Shown piece after piece: positions 9,893 to 18,565 of a stretch of 45,326 nt of DNA. The stretch covers positions 1 through 45,326 of the forward strand of contig JAGRLC010000083.1 in the NCBI GenBank assembly GCA_020441995.1, given 5' to 3'. Both the position numbers and the translations under genes were made by a program. The notes under the pieces are model-generated. The model was not told where the DNA came from and ran no database searches. It saw only the letters and a program-made list of their open reading frames with translations. Numbering within the stretch: the first letter of the stretch is position 1; each line of letters starts with the position of its first letter. The stretch comes from Rhodobiaceae bacterium. GTDB taxonomy: Bacteria > Pseudomonadota > Alphaproteobacteria > Rhizobiales > Tepidamorphaceae.

Positions 9893-10492
9893 TCAATACA
9901 GCGTCTTGGCGTACATTTCGTCCACGGCGGCCTGATCGGTCGCTCCGACATCCATCTCCGTGTGATCGCGGACGATCTCGTTGAGCGTCGCTACGGGCCG
10001 TGCCTGCGGCCAGCTTTCCGGCTTCCACAAGCCGGCGCGCAACGGCGCCTTGCCGCAATGAACGAAAATTTCCTCGACCTCGATGCGCAGCACCGTTTTC
10101 GGCGCGCGCCCGTTGAGCGCGCCTTTTTCGCAAAGCGGCGGGTCGTCGTGGATCGTCGCATGCCCGTTGATCCGCAGCGTTTCGTTGACGGTGGGGATCA
10201 GGAACAGCAGCGCGACCTTCGGGTTGCGCAGGATATTGAGCATGCCGTCGATGCGGTTGTTGCCGGGCCGGTCGGGGATCAGCAGGTGCGTATCGTCCTC
10301 GACGATGACGAAGCCGGCCGGGTCGCCCTTCGGCGAAGCATCGAGGTTCGTTCCGTCCGATGTCGCGATCACGGCGAAAGGCGCGTTGGCGATGAAGTCG
10401 CGGCAATGCTTGTCCAGCGTGCGGATCACCTTGGCTGCCGCACGCGGTGTCGGGTCGCCGTAGAGTTCGCGCAAGCGCGCTTCCGTGATCAT
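9893..10492 (-). CDS. Pyridoxamine-5'-phosphate-oxidase-family FMN protein
   Basis: A 199-residue flavin-binding split-barrel protein. The core reads FAVIATSDGTNLDASPKGDPAGF, then LLIPDRPGNNRID and PKVALLFLIPTVNETLRINGHA, the pattern of the PPOX class often annotated as MSMEG_1061 or DR2398 type. It is not PdxH: the substrate-binding C-terminal signature of that enzyme is missing. Members are assumed to be FMN-dependent oxidoreductases of unknown substrate. ATG 10492 has a strong Shine-Dalgarno sequence, GGAGG, 7 nt upstream. A 30-bp palindrome lies directly between the -10 box and the ribosome-binding site, so transcription is almost certainly controlled by a dimeric repressor; no regulator gene sits next door. 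Confidence 0.88.
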   Translation of the reverse strand: MITEARLRELYGDPTPRAAAKVIRTLDKHCRDFIANAPFAVIATSDGTNLDASPKGDPAGFVIVEDDTHLLIPDRPGNNRIDGMLNILRNPKVALLFLIPTVNETLRINGHATIHDDPPLCEKGALNGRAPKTVLRIEVEEIFVHCGKAPLRAGLWKPESWPQARPVATLNEIVRDHTEMDVGATDQAAVDEMYAKTLY

Positions 10493-10505
10493 GTTCGTAC
10501 CTCCC

Positions 10506-10535
10506 TATCAACCGTACCGTGCGGTACGGTTGATA
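10506..10535. promoter_or_regulatory. 30-bp near-perfect palindrome, probable repressor operator
   Basis: TATCAACCGTACCG and its exact complement CGGTACGGTTGATA are separated by TG: 14 paired positions on each side. It starts at the -10 hexamer of the minus-strand PPOX gene and ends next to that gene's ribosome-binding site, so it covers the likely transcription start. This layout suits a TetR- or GntR-type repressor (inference). Confidence 0.8.
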
Positions 10536-10540
10536 TTATA
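10535..10540 (-). promoter_or_regulatory. -10 box (TATAAT) of the PPOX-family gene
   Basis: A perfect TATAAT on the minus strand lies about 43 nt before the PPOX start codon. No good -35 hexamer is seen at 16-18 nt spacing. The palindromic operator begins at its last base. Confidence 0.6.
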
Positions 10541-10579
10541 CGGTCACGGAAATTGTGCCACCCGGTTTCCGCATGGCAG

Positions 10580-11137
10580 CTAAGGCGACAAGCGCAGGAA
10601 CGTGACCTGTGTATCGCCATAGGTGCGGGCTTCCAGCAACTCGAAGCCCTCCGGCACGGCGATCTCGGCTCCCTTGGCTTCTTCCAGCACGATCAGCGCG
10701 TTGCCGCTGAGCCACTTGCCGTGAAGCAAGGCGGAAAGCGCCTTGCCGCCGAGGCCCTTGTTGTAGGGCGGGTCGGCGAAGGCGAGGGTGAAGCCGCCTT
10801 GTGCGTTGGCGGGGCCGAGATGCGCAACATCGCGCTTGGAGATGCGCGCAAGGCCCATGATGCCGAGGCTTTCGAGGTTGCGGCGGATCAGTCCGCGCGC
10901 CTCCAGACCTTCATCGACGAAGAGCGCGGAGCGCGCGCCGCGTGACAGCGCCTCGATGCCGAGCGCCCCGGTGCCGGCGAAGAGATCCAGCACCCGCGCG
11001 CCTGTGACCGGATCGCCGTAGGAATGTTCGAGGATATTGAACACCGCTTCGCGCAGCCGGTCCGAGGTCGGGCGGATGGCGTTCGAGGACGGAGGGTTAA
11101 GGGCCTTGCCCTTGTACTTACCGCCGACGACCCGCAC
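10580..11137 (-). CDS. rsmD: 16S rRNA (guanine966-N2)-methyltransferase RsmD
   Basis: Methylates G966 of 16S rRNA. The Rossmann SAM site DLFAGTGALGIEALSRGA and the catalytic FADPPYNKG (N-x-P-Y-type DPPY motif) are clear. I start it at GTG 11137, giving 185 residues beginning VRVVGGKYKGKAL, the usual RsmD N-terminus; GGAGG lies 5 nt before this GTG. The longer frame to 11299 would add an unrelated basic extension lying wholly inside the upstream gene. It overlaps the end of the pseudouridine synthase gene by 20 nt, so the two are translationally coupled. A classical pairing in Rhizobiales. Confidence 0.95.
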   Translation of the reverse strand: MRVVGGKYKGKALNPPSSNAIRPTSDRLREAVFNILEHSYGDPVTGARVLDLFAGTGALGIEALSRGARSALFVDEGLEARGLIRRNLESLGIMGLARISKRDVAHLGPANAQGGFTLAFADPPYNKGLGGKALSALLHGKWLSGNALIVLEEAKGAEIAVPEGFELLEARTYGDTQVTFLRLSP

Positions 11138-12095
11138 CGTGGCCTCCGCGCTTGTTATCCGGCCGCTCATTGCGCTTTTCCGCCGGCTTGCCGGCGCGTC
11201 CCGCTGGTTTGGCAGGCTGTGCCTTGGCCGGGCGCTTGCCGCCGGGGCGTGCATTCGGCTTCGGCTTCGGTTTGGCCCAGCCTTCGGGCTTTGCCTCATC
11301 CGTCCGCGTACCGCCGCGCAGGCGCACGGGACCCTTGCCGGAGCGCAGCACCGTGGTCGCGGTCATGATGTCTGCACGGCTGACTTCCTCCGCCGTACCG
11401 CGTTCCAGATCGCCCAGCGTGAAGGGGCCGTAGTCGGTGCGGATCAGCCGGTTGACCTTGAGGCCCAGTGCGCCGAGCACGCGCTTCACCTCGCGGTTTC
11501 TCCCCTCCGCGAAGGTGAGCGTCAGCCAGGTATTGCCGCCCTGGACGCGCTCAAGCTCCGCGTCGATCGGGCCGAAACGTTCGCCCTCGATCGTGATGCC
11601 CTGCGCAAGGTCATCGAGCCGCTTCTGCTCGATCGTGCCGAAAGCGCGCACCCGGTAGCGCCTGAGCCAGCCGGTTGATGGAAGTTCCAGCGCCCGCGCC
11701 AGTCCGCCGTCATTGGTCAGCAGCAGCAGGCCTTCGGTATTGATGTCCAGCCGCCCGACCGAGATCACGCGCGGCATGTCCTTGGGCAGCGCCTCGAACA
11801 CCGTGGGGCGCTTTTCCGGGTCGCGCGCCGTGGTCACCAGCCCGGCGGGCTTGTGATACAGCCACAGCCGCGTGCGATCGGGCTTCGGCAGCGGCTTGCC
11901 GTCGACGACGATGGAGTCCCGGTGTGTGACGTTCACCGCGGGCGAACGCTGCACCTCGCCGTTGAGCGTGACGCGGCCGGCTAGGATCATCGCCTCCGCG
12001 TCGCGGCGCGAGGCGATGCCGGCATCAGCGATCCGCTTGGCGATACGTTCGCCGCGCGCAGGTTTCTGGTCTTTGCGGGATTGATCCTTGCTCAT
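11118..12095 (-). CDS. RluB/RsuA-family rRNA pseudouridine synthase
   Basis: Converts a uridine in rRNA to pseudouridine. An N-terminal S4 RNA-binding domain (GERIAKRIADAGIASRRDAE with VTLNGEVQ) is followed by the catalytic domain with GRLDINTEGLLLLTNDG, whose Asp is the nucleophile, and NREVKRVLGALGLKVNRLIR. After about residue 260 the protein ends in a long Lys/Pro/Ala/Gly/Arg-rich tail, probably disordered and RNA-binding. I prefer ATG 12095 (MSKDQSRKDQ); an in-frame ATG at 12131 is possible but gives an atypical N-terminus. It overlaps rsmD by 20 nt and is divergent from tadA with 56 nt between the starts. Assignment to RluB rather than RluE/F is by general resemblance. Confidence 0.93.
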   Translation of the reverse strand: MSKDQSRKDQKPARGERIAKRIADAGIASRRDAEAMILAGRVTLNGEVQRSPAVNVTHRDSIVVDGKPLPKPDRTRLWLYHKPAGLVTTARDPEKRPTVFEALPKDMPRVISVGRLDINTEGLLLLTNDGGLARALELPSTGWLRRYRVRAFGTIEQKRLDDLAQGITIEGERFGPIDAELERVQGGNTWLTLTFAEGRNREVKRVLGALGLKVNRLIRTDYGPFTLGDLERGTAEEVSRADIMTATTVLRSGKGPVRLRGGTRTDEAKPEGWAKPKPKPNARPGGKRPAKAQPAKPAGRAGKPAEKRNERPDNKRGGHGAGRRR

Positions 12096-12151
12096 GATGC
12101 GTGTTGATAGCAGGCTTTGCGGCTGCCGCAATCAGGCGTTTAAGGAAACCG

Positions 12152-12595
12152 ATGCAATCCGGCTACATGGAACATGCGCTGATCGAGGCAAGACTGGCTG
12201 CCGAGGCCGGCGAAGTTCCGGTCGGCTGCGTCATCGTTCATGAGACCAAAGTGATCGCGCGCGCCCATAACCGCACCCTGCGCGACCGCGATCCGACCGG
12301 TCATGCCGAACTTCTGGCGATCCGCGCCGCATCTGCCTCGCTTGGCTCCGAAAGGCTGCCGGCCTGCGATCTCTATGTGACGCTGGAGCCTTGCGCCATG
12401 TGCGCCGCCGCGATCTCCTTTGCCCGCATCCGCAGGCTCTATTTCGCGGCTTCTGACCCGAAGATGGGTGCGGTGGAGCATGGCCCCCGGTTCTTCAGCC
12501 AGCCGACCTGCCACCACGCGCCGGAGGTTTATTCCGGGATCGCCGAGGCCGATGCGGCACGGCTGCTGAAGGGGTTCTTCGCGGCGCGGCGCTAG
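12152..12595 (+). CDS. tadA: tRNA-specific adenosine deaminase TadA
   Basis: Deaminates the wobble adenosine of tRNA-Arg(ACG) to inosine. The zinc site is complete: HAE at 51-53 (His ligand and catalytic Glu) and PCAMC at 80-84 (two Cys ligands), with FARIRRLYFAASDPKMGA following, typical of TadA rather than cytosine deaminases. ATG 12152 has AAGGA 5 nt upstream and gives 147 residues; an in-frame GTG at 12101 is rejected because it adds a nonhomologous leader. The reverse-strand neighbour is the pseudouridine synthase, so two RNA-modification genes share a divergent promoter region. The sequence from the stop codon onward (TAGAGCATG...) looks like the edge of a degenerate rhizobial repeat. 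Confidence 0.96.
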   Translation: MQSGYMEHALIEARLAAEAGEVPVGCVIVHETKVIARAHNRTLRDRDPTGHAELLAIRAASASLGSERLPACDLYVTLEPCAMCAAAISFARIRRLYFAASDPKMGAVEHGPRFFSQPTCHHAPEVYSGIAEADAARLLKGFFAARR

Positions 12596-12618
12596 AGCAT
12601 GCGCCAGAAAAAGAACCG

Positions 12619-13431
12619 CTAGCCTTTGCGCAGGAAAGCCTCGACTTGGCGGCCCGCATCATTGCCCGCCGCGATCACGTCGCCGGCCTTGAAGAAGTCG
12701 AACAGCGTAAACCCGTCGATGCCCGGGGCAACCAGCAGGGCAGGCGGAAGCAGCGCCGCCTTCGCCTTCATCACCGATTGCATCAATATGACAGCCGCGC
12801 CATAGACGCTTTCAGCCGGTGTCGGCAGGCCGCCGGACTTCGGCGAGCGCAACCCGATCACGTCGCTTGCGATCACCGGATCGCCATGGGCGCCGGCAAC
12901 ATCATGCGGCATTGGGTTGGCCGCACCGCCATCGATCAGGATTCTGCCATCCAGTTCCACCGGCTTGATGATGGCGGGCACCGCGATGCTGGCGGCCAGC
13001 GCCGTGATCAGCGGGCCGGAGGAGAAATGCACCTCCTCGCCGCTCAGGAAATCGACCGCGACGGCGGTGAAGGGGATGGCCAGATCCTCGATGCGCGGCG
13101 GCAGGTCGTCGGGCAGGAACGCCTCCAGCAGCACTTTCGGATCGAGTGTTCCGGACTTGGTGAAGCTGAGCGCAATCAGCCCGCCGCCACGCTGCGCCTG
13201 CATAAGCCGCGACATGACCTCGGTGCGCTTGGCGAACATGGCGATGGTCTGTTCGCGGATGTCCTTGCCACTCATGCCGCTGGCATAGAGCGCGCCGATC
13301 ACCGCGCCCATGGAGGTACCTGCGATACGCACCGGCTTGACCCCGCAATTGTCGAAGGCCTCGCAGACGGGGATGTGCGCAAAGCCGCGCGCCGCGCCGC
13401 CCGACAGCGCCAGTGCAACGTTGTTCTTCAT
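12619..13431 (-). CDS. Patatin-like phospholipase
   Basis: A 270-residue cytoplasmic-type patatin, a lipid acyl hydrolase. The oxyanion segment GGAARG (11-16), nucleophile elbow GTSMG with Ser40, and DGGAA with Asp167 make the Ser-Asp dyad complete. No signal peptide or membrane segment is seen, resembling RssA-type patatins. ATG 13431 overlaps the stop of the kinase gene by one base (TAATG), so it is translationally coupled as last gene of the purD operon. The in-frame ATG at 13461 is inside the upstream gene and less likely. Substrate unknown. Confidence 0.92.
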   Translation of the reverse strand: MKNNVALALSGGAARGFAHIPVCEAFDNCGVKPVRIAGTSMGAVIGALYASGMSGKDIREQTIAMFAKRTEVMSRLMQAQRGGGLIALSFTKSGTLDPKVLLEAFLPDDLPPRIEDLAIPFTAVAVDFLSGEEVHFSSGPLITALAASIAVPAIIKPVELDGRILIDGGAANPMPHDVAGAHGDPVIASDVIGLRSPKSGGLPTPAESVYGAAVILMQSVMKAKAALLPPALLVAPGIDGFTLFDFFKAGDVIAAGNDAGRQVEAFLRKG

Positions 13432-14525
13432 TATGCCCGCGCCTTTTGCGCCCAGTTCCATCCAGCCTTTGCCAGCGGTGTGACCTGCCGCGCCATGGCG
13501 GCAGCGTTGGCGTTGGCCGCCGTGCCGTCGCGCACGCGCCCGACAATGCCCTGCAGGATCGCGGCGAGACGGAAGAAGTTATAGGCGAAGTAGCGGTTGA
13601 GGTCAGGCAAGCCGTCGCGCCCCGTCCGTTTGCAGTAAGCCGCGACATAGTCTTCAAGCGACGGGATGCCGAGCGCCGCCAGGTCATGCCCGACGAGGCT
13701 GCCGGTGCCGCTGCCGTCGTCTGTCGGCGGCATCACCCATTGCATCAGGTGATAGGTGAAATCGGCCAGCGGATCGCCGAGCGTTGAAAGCTCCCAGTCG
13801 AGCACCGCCATGACTTTCGGCGCATCGGGCGAAAGGATCAGGTTGTCGAGGCGGAAATCGCCATGCACCAGCCGCGCCGGGCCGCTTGCCGGAAGGTTGT
13901 CCGGCAGCCACGCCATAAGCCGGTCCATTTCCGGAACGTCCTCGGTCTTGGAGGCGGCGTAGTTCTTCGACCAGCGGGAAACCTGCCTGACAAGATAATT
14001 GTCGGGCTTGCCGTAGTCGCCGAGATTAATCGTTTCGGGATCGAAACTATGAAGCTGCGCGATCGTTGCGTTCATCGCGTCATAGACGGCTGTGCGCTCC
14101 AAGGTGTCCATGCCGGGGCAGTGCGGTTCCCAGACGATGCGCCCGTCCACCTTGTCCATGACGTAGAACGCGGTACCGATGACGCTGTCGTCCTCGCACA
14201 GCAGGTAAGGATGCGGGACAGGGAAGCCCTGCTTGTCTAGCGCGGCCATGACCCGGTATTCGCGGTCGACCGCATGGGCGGAGGGCAGAAGGTTGCCCGG
14301 CGGCTTGCGGCGCAGGACGTAAACGTGACCCGGCGTTTCGACGACATAAGTCGGGTTGGACTGCCCGCCCTTGAACTGCGACAGGATGACGGGGCCGGCA
14401 AAGCCTTCGATATGGCCGATCAGATAGGCTTCCAGTGCGGCGCTATCGATTTCAAGGCCGGGCGCGACAGGCTTCGTGCCGCTGAAGGCGGCCTGCCGGT
14501 CGATGCCTTTGCCTGTCCCCGCCAT
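13431..14525 (-). CDS. APH/choline-kinase-fold phosphotransferase (ACAD10-like)
   Basis: A 364-residue kinase-fold protein. Seen: the Gly-rich loop region FKGGQSNPTYVVE, the Lys-equivalent strand VYVLRRKPPG, the catalytic loop VHGDFRLDNLI and the metal-binding VLDWELSTLGDPLAD. This set belongs to the ACAD10/ACAD11-like phosphotransferase branch, which in bacteria often sits beside acyl-CoA metabolism genes; it is not an aminoglycoside-resistance enzyme by motif or context. It is fused by one-base stop/start overlaps to the hydrolase upstream (TGATG) and the patatin downstream (TAATG). Likely phosphorylates a small hydroxylated metabolite or acyl derivative; substrate unknown. Confidence 0.9.
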   Translation of the reverse strand: MAGTGKGIDRQAAFSGTKPVAPGLEIDSAALEAYLIGHIEGFAGPVILSQFKGGQSNPTYVVETPGHVYVLRRKPPGNLLPSAHAVDREYRVMAALDKQGFPVPHPYLLCEDDSVIGTAFYVMDKVDGRIVWEPHCPGMDTLERTAVYDAMNATIAQLHSFDPETINLGDYGKPDNYLVRQVSRWSKNYAASKTEDVPEMDRLMAWLPDNLPASGPARLVHGDFRLDNLILSPDAPKVMAVLDWELSTLGDPLADFTYHLMQWVMPPTDDGSGTGSLVGHDLAALGIPSLEDYVAAYCKRTGRDGLPDLNRYFAYNFFRLAAILQGIVGRVRDGTAANANAAAMARQVTPLAKAGWNWAQKARA

Positions 14526-15451
14526 CAGCCGAAGAATCCCGTCAGGTGTTCAAGCGTCGCTTCCGCGTTTTCCTCGGCAACGAAATGGCCGCTGTCGGCA
14601 GGGCCGCCGATGACGTCTTTCGCCCATTTTTTCCAGACGGCAAGCGGCGCTTGTTCAATGTCTTGAGGTCCATCGGCGGGAATGCCGGCATCGCCCCAGA
14701 CGGCGAGCAGCGGGCAGGCAATCTTGTTGCCGGCCTCAAGGTCGGCGCTGTCGGCGGCGTAATCGTAGGTCGCCCCGGCGCGGTAATCCTCGCAGCAGGC
14801 ATGCACCCGTTCCGGCGCATTGAACGAGGTGCGGTAGTGGGCAAGCGCGCGTTCGTCGAAGGCTTCGAGCGACTTCGCCTTGGTCCAGCTCGCGATGGTC
14901 ATGTCGAGATAGGGAATGGCCGACGGGACGATCAGCGTCTCGGGCAGCGGATAAGGTTGCGCCAGGAATGGCCAGTGATAGACCTTCATGGCGAGCTTGA
15001 AATCCATGTGCTGCCACTGCGCATAGGTCGGTACGATGTCGAGCACGGCGAGTTTCGAGAGCCGCCCGGGATGATCCAGCGCCATGCGGTAGGCAACGCG
15101 CCCACCGCGATCGTGTCCGGCCACGGCAAACCGCGCATGGCCGAGTTTTTCCATCACTGCGACAACATCGCGCGCCATGGCGCGTTTCGACATTGTCTCG
15201 TGGTCCTCGGCTTCTTCCGGCAGGGAACTCCAGCCGTAGCCGCGCAGGTCGGGAATGACGAGGCTGAAGCGCTCGGCAAGGGCCGGAGCCACCTTGTGCC
15301 ACATGACGTGGGTCTGCGGATAACCATGCAGGAGTACGAGCGGCGGTCCGTCGCCGCCCGTGCGGCAGAAAATACGGGATTCGCCGGTCTCGATGAACTG
15401 CGAACCGAAACCGGGAAACAGGTCGGCCAGATCGCGATTCTCTCCGCTCAT
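14525..15451 (-). CDS. Alpha/beta hydrolase, haloacetate (fluoroacetate) dehalogenase-like
   Basis: A 308-residue alpha/beta hydrolase that closely matches the fluoroacetate dehalogenase pattern. The nucleophile elbow is GHDRGGR (Asp114, with Arg115 and Arg118 in the positions that bind the carboxylate), Asp138 in VLDIVPT would be the acid, YHW supplies the halide-binding His159-Trp160 pair, and DSGHF gives catalytic His289. [10 protein letters not shown] and DLRGYGWSS are also typical. Asp rather than Ser as nucleophile rules out a plain esterase. It overlaps purD by 4 nt (ATGA) and the kinase by 1 nt, so it is co-translated with them. Activity on halo-acids is inferred from residues; an epoxide-hydrolase-like role is the alternative. 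Confidence 0.9.
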   Translation of the reverse strand: MSGENRDLADLFPGFGSQFIETGESRIFCRTGGDGPPLVLLHGYPQTHVMWHKVAPALAERFSLVIPDLRGYGWSSLPEEAEDHETMSKRAMARDVVAVMEKLGHARFAVAGHDRGGRVAYRMALDHPGRLSKLAVLDIVPTYAQWQHMDFKLAMKVYHWPFLAQPYPLPETLIVPSAIPYLDMTIASWTKAKSLEAFDERALAHYRTSFNAPERVHACCEDYRAGATYDYAADSADLEAGNKIACPLLAVWGDAGIPADGPQDIEQAPLAVWKKWAKDVIGGPADSGHFVAEENAEATLEHLTGFFG

Positions 15452-16722
15452 CCGTTCTTCTTCTCCCGCGCGATTTCGCGCCAGCCGATATCGGTGCGGT
15501 TGAAGCCGCCCGGCCAGTCGATCTTGTTCACGGCATCATACGCCTTATTGGCCGCCTCGGTCACGTTCTTGCCGAGCCCCGTGACGCAAAGCACGCGGCC
15601 GCCTGTGGCAATCAGCTTGCCGTCCTTGCGCGCGGTGCCGGCGTGAAAAACGATCGTATCCTCGCCGCCGATGGCCTCGGCACCGGATATGATCGAGCCC
15701 TTGTCATATGCGCCCGGATAGCCGTTCGCGGCCATCACCACCGTCAGCGCGGTCTCGCTGCGCCACTGCGCGCGCACCTGATCGAGCGTGCCGTCGCTGG
15801 TGGCCATCAGCAGCGCCAGCAGGTCGCTCTGAAGGCGGGCCATCAGCACCTGGCATTCAGGGTCGCCGAAGCGGATGTTGTATTCGATCAGCTTGGGCCC
15901 GTCCTTGGTCAGCATGAGCCCCGCGAACAGCACGCCGGTAAACGGCATGCCGAGATCGGCCATGCCGCGTACGGTCGGCTCGATGATGGTTTTCATCGTC
16001 TCGTCGACGAGCGCCTGCGTCATGACAGGCGCGGGCGAGTAGGCGCCCATGCCGCCGGTGTTGGGGCCCTTGTCCCCGTCATGGACGCGCTTGTGGTCCT
16101 GTGCGGTGGCAAGCGGCAGAATGTTGGTGCCGTCGCTGAACACGAAGAAGCTGGCTTCCTCTCCGACCATGCATTCCTCGATGACGGCCTCACCGCCATC
16201 GGCCATGATGATGTTGACGGCGGTCAGCGCGTCCTCGACGGTTTCGGCGACGGTCACACCCTTGCCGGCGGCAAGGCCGTCGGCCTTGATGACGATCGGC
16301 GCGCCTCGCTCGCGCACATAATCCAGGGCGGAGGCAATGTCGGAGAACTTCGCCCATGCCGCTGTCGGTATCGCGAAACGCTCGCAGATATCCTTGGTGA
16401 AGGCCTTGGAGCCCTCAAGCTGCGCTGCGGCCTTCGACGGACCGAAGACCGGAATGCCGGAGGCCCTGAGATCGTCCGCAAGGCCTGCAACCAGCGGCGC
16501 TTCCGGCCCGACCACGACGAAGCCGATCTCCTTCTCCTTGCAGAAAGCGATGATGGCCGCGTGATCGGTGATGTCGATGCCGACGCATTCGGCGACGTCC
16601 GCAATGCCCGCATTGCCCGGCGCGCACCAGAGCTTGCCCAGCATGGGGCTTTTCGCAATGGCCCAGGCCAGGGCATGCTCGCGGCCGCCGCCGCCGATCA
16701 ATAGGACGTCGATGGCTGGCAT
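15448..16722 (-). CDS. purD: Phosphoribosylamine-glycine ligase (GAR synthetase)
   Basis: Catalyses the second step of purine synthesis, joining glycine to phosphoribosylamine with ATP. The 424-residue protein has the N-domain start [17 protein letters not shown], the ATP-grasp elements [14 protein letters not shown] and [10 protein letters not shown], the PurD signature [22 protein letters not shown], and metal-binding [16 protein letters not shown]. It is the first gene of a four-gene overlapping operon (hydrolase, kinase, patatin) and divergent from xseA, with 114 nt between the starts. ATG 16722 fits the family N-terminus. Confidence 0.98.
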   Translation of the reverse strand: MPAIDVLLIGGGGREHALAWAIAKSPMLGKLWCAPGNAGIADVAECVGIDITDHAAIIAFCKEKEIGFVVVGPEAPLVAGLADDLRASGIPVFGPSKAAAQLEGSKAFTKDICERFAIPTAAWAKFSDIASALDYVRERGAPIVIKADGLAAGKGVTVAETVEDALTAVNIIMADGGEAVIEECMVGEEASFFVFSDGTNILPLATAQDHKRVHDGDKGPNTGGMGAYSPAPVMTQALVDETMKTIIEPTVRGMADLGMPFTGVLFAGLMLTKDGPKLIEYNIRFGDPECQVLMARLQSDLLALLMATSDGTLDQVRAQWRSETALTVVMAANGYPGAYDKGSIISGAEAIGGEDTIVFHAGTARKDGKLIATGGRVLCVTGLGKNVTEAANKAYDAVNKIDWPGGFNRTDIGWREIAREKKNG

Positions 16723-16836
16723 TCGCTGGTGCTCCCGTTATCTTGCATGCTCATTGCACGTTTCATGTAGCATCATGCGAGGGATTCGCCACCCGAAGAT
16801 GGTGCCGGTTTTGACAGCTAAAACAGGGAAAGCGAT

Positions 16837-18270
16837 TTGGCCGAGCCGCTCAGCAACCTGCCGGAATATTCGGTTTCCGAAATCTCCCAGGCGATCAAGC
16901 GCACCATGGAGGACACGTTCGGGCAGGTGCGTCTGCGCGGCGAGATTTCCGGCTATCGCGGGCCGCACGCATCCGGTCACTGTTATTTCGCTCTGAAGGA
17001 CGAAAGCGCCAAGATCGACGCCATCGTCTGGCGCGGCAATTTCGGCCGCGTGCGCCAGTGGATGGAAGAGGGGATGGAGGTCATCGCCACCGGAAAGGTG
17101 ACTACCTATCCGGCGCGGTCGGGCTATCAGATCGTTATCGACAGCCTTGAGCCCGCCGGCGTCGGAGCATTGCTGGCCCAGCTTGAGGAACGCCGCAAGA
17201 AACTCGCCGCCGAGGGTCTGTTCGATGCCGAACGCAAGCGTCCGCTGCCCTATCTGCCGCGCGTCATCGGCGTCGTGACCTCGCCGACCGGCGCGGTCAT
17301 CCGCGACATCCTGCACCGCATGGCCGACCGCTTCCCTGTCCGCGTTCTGGTTTGGCCGGCGCGGGTGCAGGGCGACGGCGCGGCGGAAGAGGTCGCGCGC
17401 GGCATCGCCGGTCTCAACGCGCTTCCCGAGACGGACGCATCCGGCGCCCGCTTCCGGCCCGACGTGCTGATCGTTGCGCGTGGCGGCGGCAGCCTTGAGG
17501 ACTTGTGGGCGTTCAACGAGGAGATTGTCGTTCGCGCCGCCGCCGGCAGCGCAATCCCGCTGATCTCCGCCGTTGGCCACGAGACCGATACGACGCTGAT
17601 CGATTTCGCGTCCGACCGGCGCGCGCCAACGCCGACGGCCGCGGCCGAAATCGCGCTTCCCGTTCGCGCCGAACTGGTTGCGACCGTCGAGGAACTGGGC
17701 GCGCGCCAGCGCCGAAGCCTGCTGCGCCTTGTCGAGCAGTATCGCGCCGCTGTTCTGAGCGCGCGGCGCGGCCTGCCCCGGCTGGAGGATTTGCTTGCCA
17801 TTCCCCGCCAGCGGCTCGATACGGCATCTCTGCAGATCGGCGCCAGCATGCGCCGCCTGCTGCGCGAGCGGGCGCAAAGGGTGGCTGCCGCGCGGCTGTC
17901 GCCCTACAGCGTGCGCAACGCGGTCGCCCGGGGCCGGGACCGGTTATCGAGTGTCGAGCAGAGGCTGCTCCGGATTGGCGCGCAGGACGCCGAGCGCCGC
18001 CGTACAAGGCTCGACCGCGCCAGCGGTCTGCTGCGCACCCTGAGCCACCGCGCGACACTGGAACGCGGCTTTGCGCTGGTGCGCGATCTGTCCGGCGAGC
18101 TGGTCCGCACAAGCGATGCCGCATTGGGCGCGAAGCGGGTCTCTGTGGAATTCGCCGATGGCAGCATCACGGCGGACGTATCGGCTGGCTCCGCGCCACC
18201 GCCACCGCCCAGACCCGCGCCGAAAAAGGCGGGCCCGAAAGGGGGCGGGCAGGGCAGCCTGTTCGATTGA
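16837..18270 (+). CDS. xseA: Exodeoxyribonuclease VII large subunit
   Basis: Degrades single-stranded DNA with XseB. The N-terminal OB-fold carries [29 protein letters not shown] and [22 protein letters not shown]; the catalytic domain carries [39 protein letters not shown] and [23 protein letters not shown] in order, followed by the long coiled-coil region. The start is TTG 16837, preceded by AGGGAA; no ATG gives a family-like N-terminus. The extreme C-terminus is a Pro/Lys/Gly linker ending QGSLFD, which resembles a sliding-clamp-binding motif. 477 residues. xseB is not in the window. Confidence 0.96.
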   Translation: MAEPLSNLPEYSVSEISQAIKRTMEDTFGQVRLRGEISGYRGPHASGHCYFALKDESAKIDAIVWRGNFGRVRQWMEEGMEVIATGKVTTYPARSGYQIVIDSLEPAGVGALLAQLEERRKKLAAEGLFDAERKRPLPYLPRVIGVVTSPTGAVIRDILHRMADRFPVRVLVWPARVQGDGAAEEVARGIAGLNALPETDASGARFRPDVLIVARGGGSLEDLWAFNEEIVVRAAAGSAIPLISAVGHETDTTLIDFASDRRAPTPTAAAEIALPVRAELVATVEELGARQRRSLLRLVEQYRAAVLSARRGLPRLEDLLAIPRQRLDTASLQIGASMRRLLRERAQRVAAARLSPYSVRNAVARGRDRLSSVEQRLLRIGAQDAERRRTRLDRASGLLRTLSHRATLERGFALVRDLSGELVRTSDAALGAKRVSVEFADGSITADVSAGSAPPPPPRPAPKKAGPKGGGQGSLFD

Positions 18271-18342
18271 TTGCCGCATGGGACTGGCGCCCGTCGGCAG
18301 GCATGACTATCTTGCCTGTATACGAGAACACGAGAGTTCACG

Positions 18343-18564
18343 ATGAACCGCATGGAACGTCCCGAACCGGGCACCGAGGCGCAGGTGCGCTATACCGATA
18401 GCGACTATCACGTCGTGAAGTCGGGGGCCTACGTCCGCTGCGCCGTGACCGGCATGGCTATTCCGCTCGACGAGTTGAAATACTGGAACGCCGCGCGCCA
18501 GGAAGCCTATGTGGACGCAAGGGCTGCCGGGGAGCGCGAAAAGGCCGAACGCGCCAAGAAATAA
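18343..18564 (+). CDS. DUF2093 domain-containing protein
   Basis: A 73-residue soluble protein with the DUF2093 pattern: VRYTDSDYHVVKSGAYVRCAVTG followed by IPLDELKYWNAARQEAYVDA and a charged helical end. This small family is confined to alphaproteobacteria and is regularly found facing or beside lpxK, as here, where the two stop codons are one base apart on opposite strands. The single VxCAVTG cysteine and the 'IPLDELKYW' segment suggest a compact folded unit; function is unknown. Confidence 0.92.
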   Translation: MNRMERPEPGTEAQVRYTDSDYHVVKSGAYVRCAVTGMAIPLDELKYWNAARQEAYVDARAAGEREKAERAKK

Positions 18565-18565
18565 G

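Noticed and set aside
12593..12621. Fragment TAGAGCATG... between tadA and the patatin gene
   Set aside because: It recalls the edge of a rhizobial repeat, but only about 10-20 nt match and no palindrome can be completed.
13431..14525. Aminoglycoside-resistance gene
   Set aside because: The kinase fold matches the ACAD10-like phosphotransferase branch, and the purD operon context does not suggest resistance.
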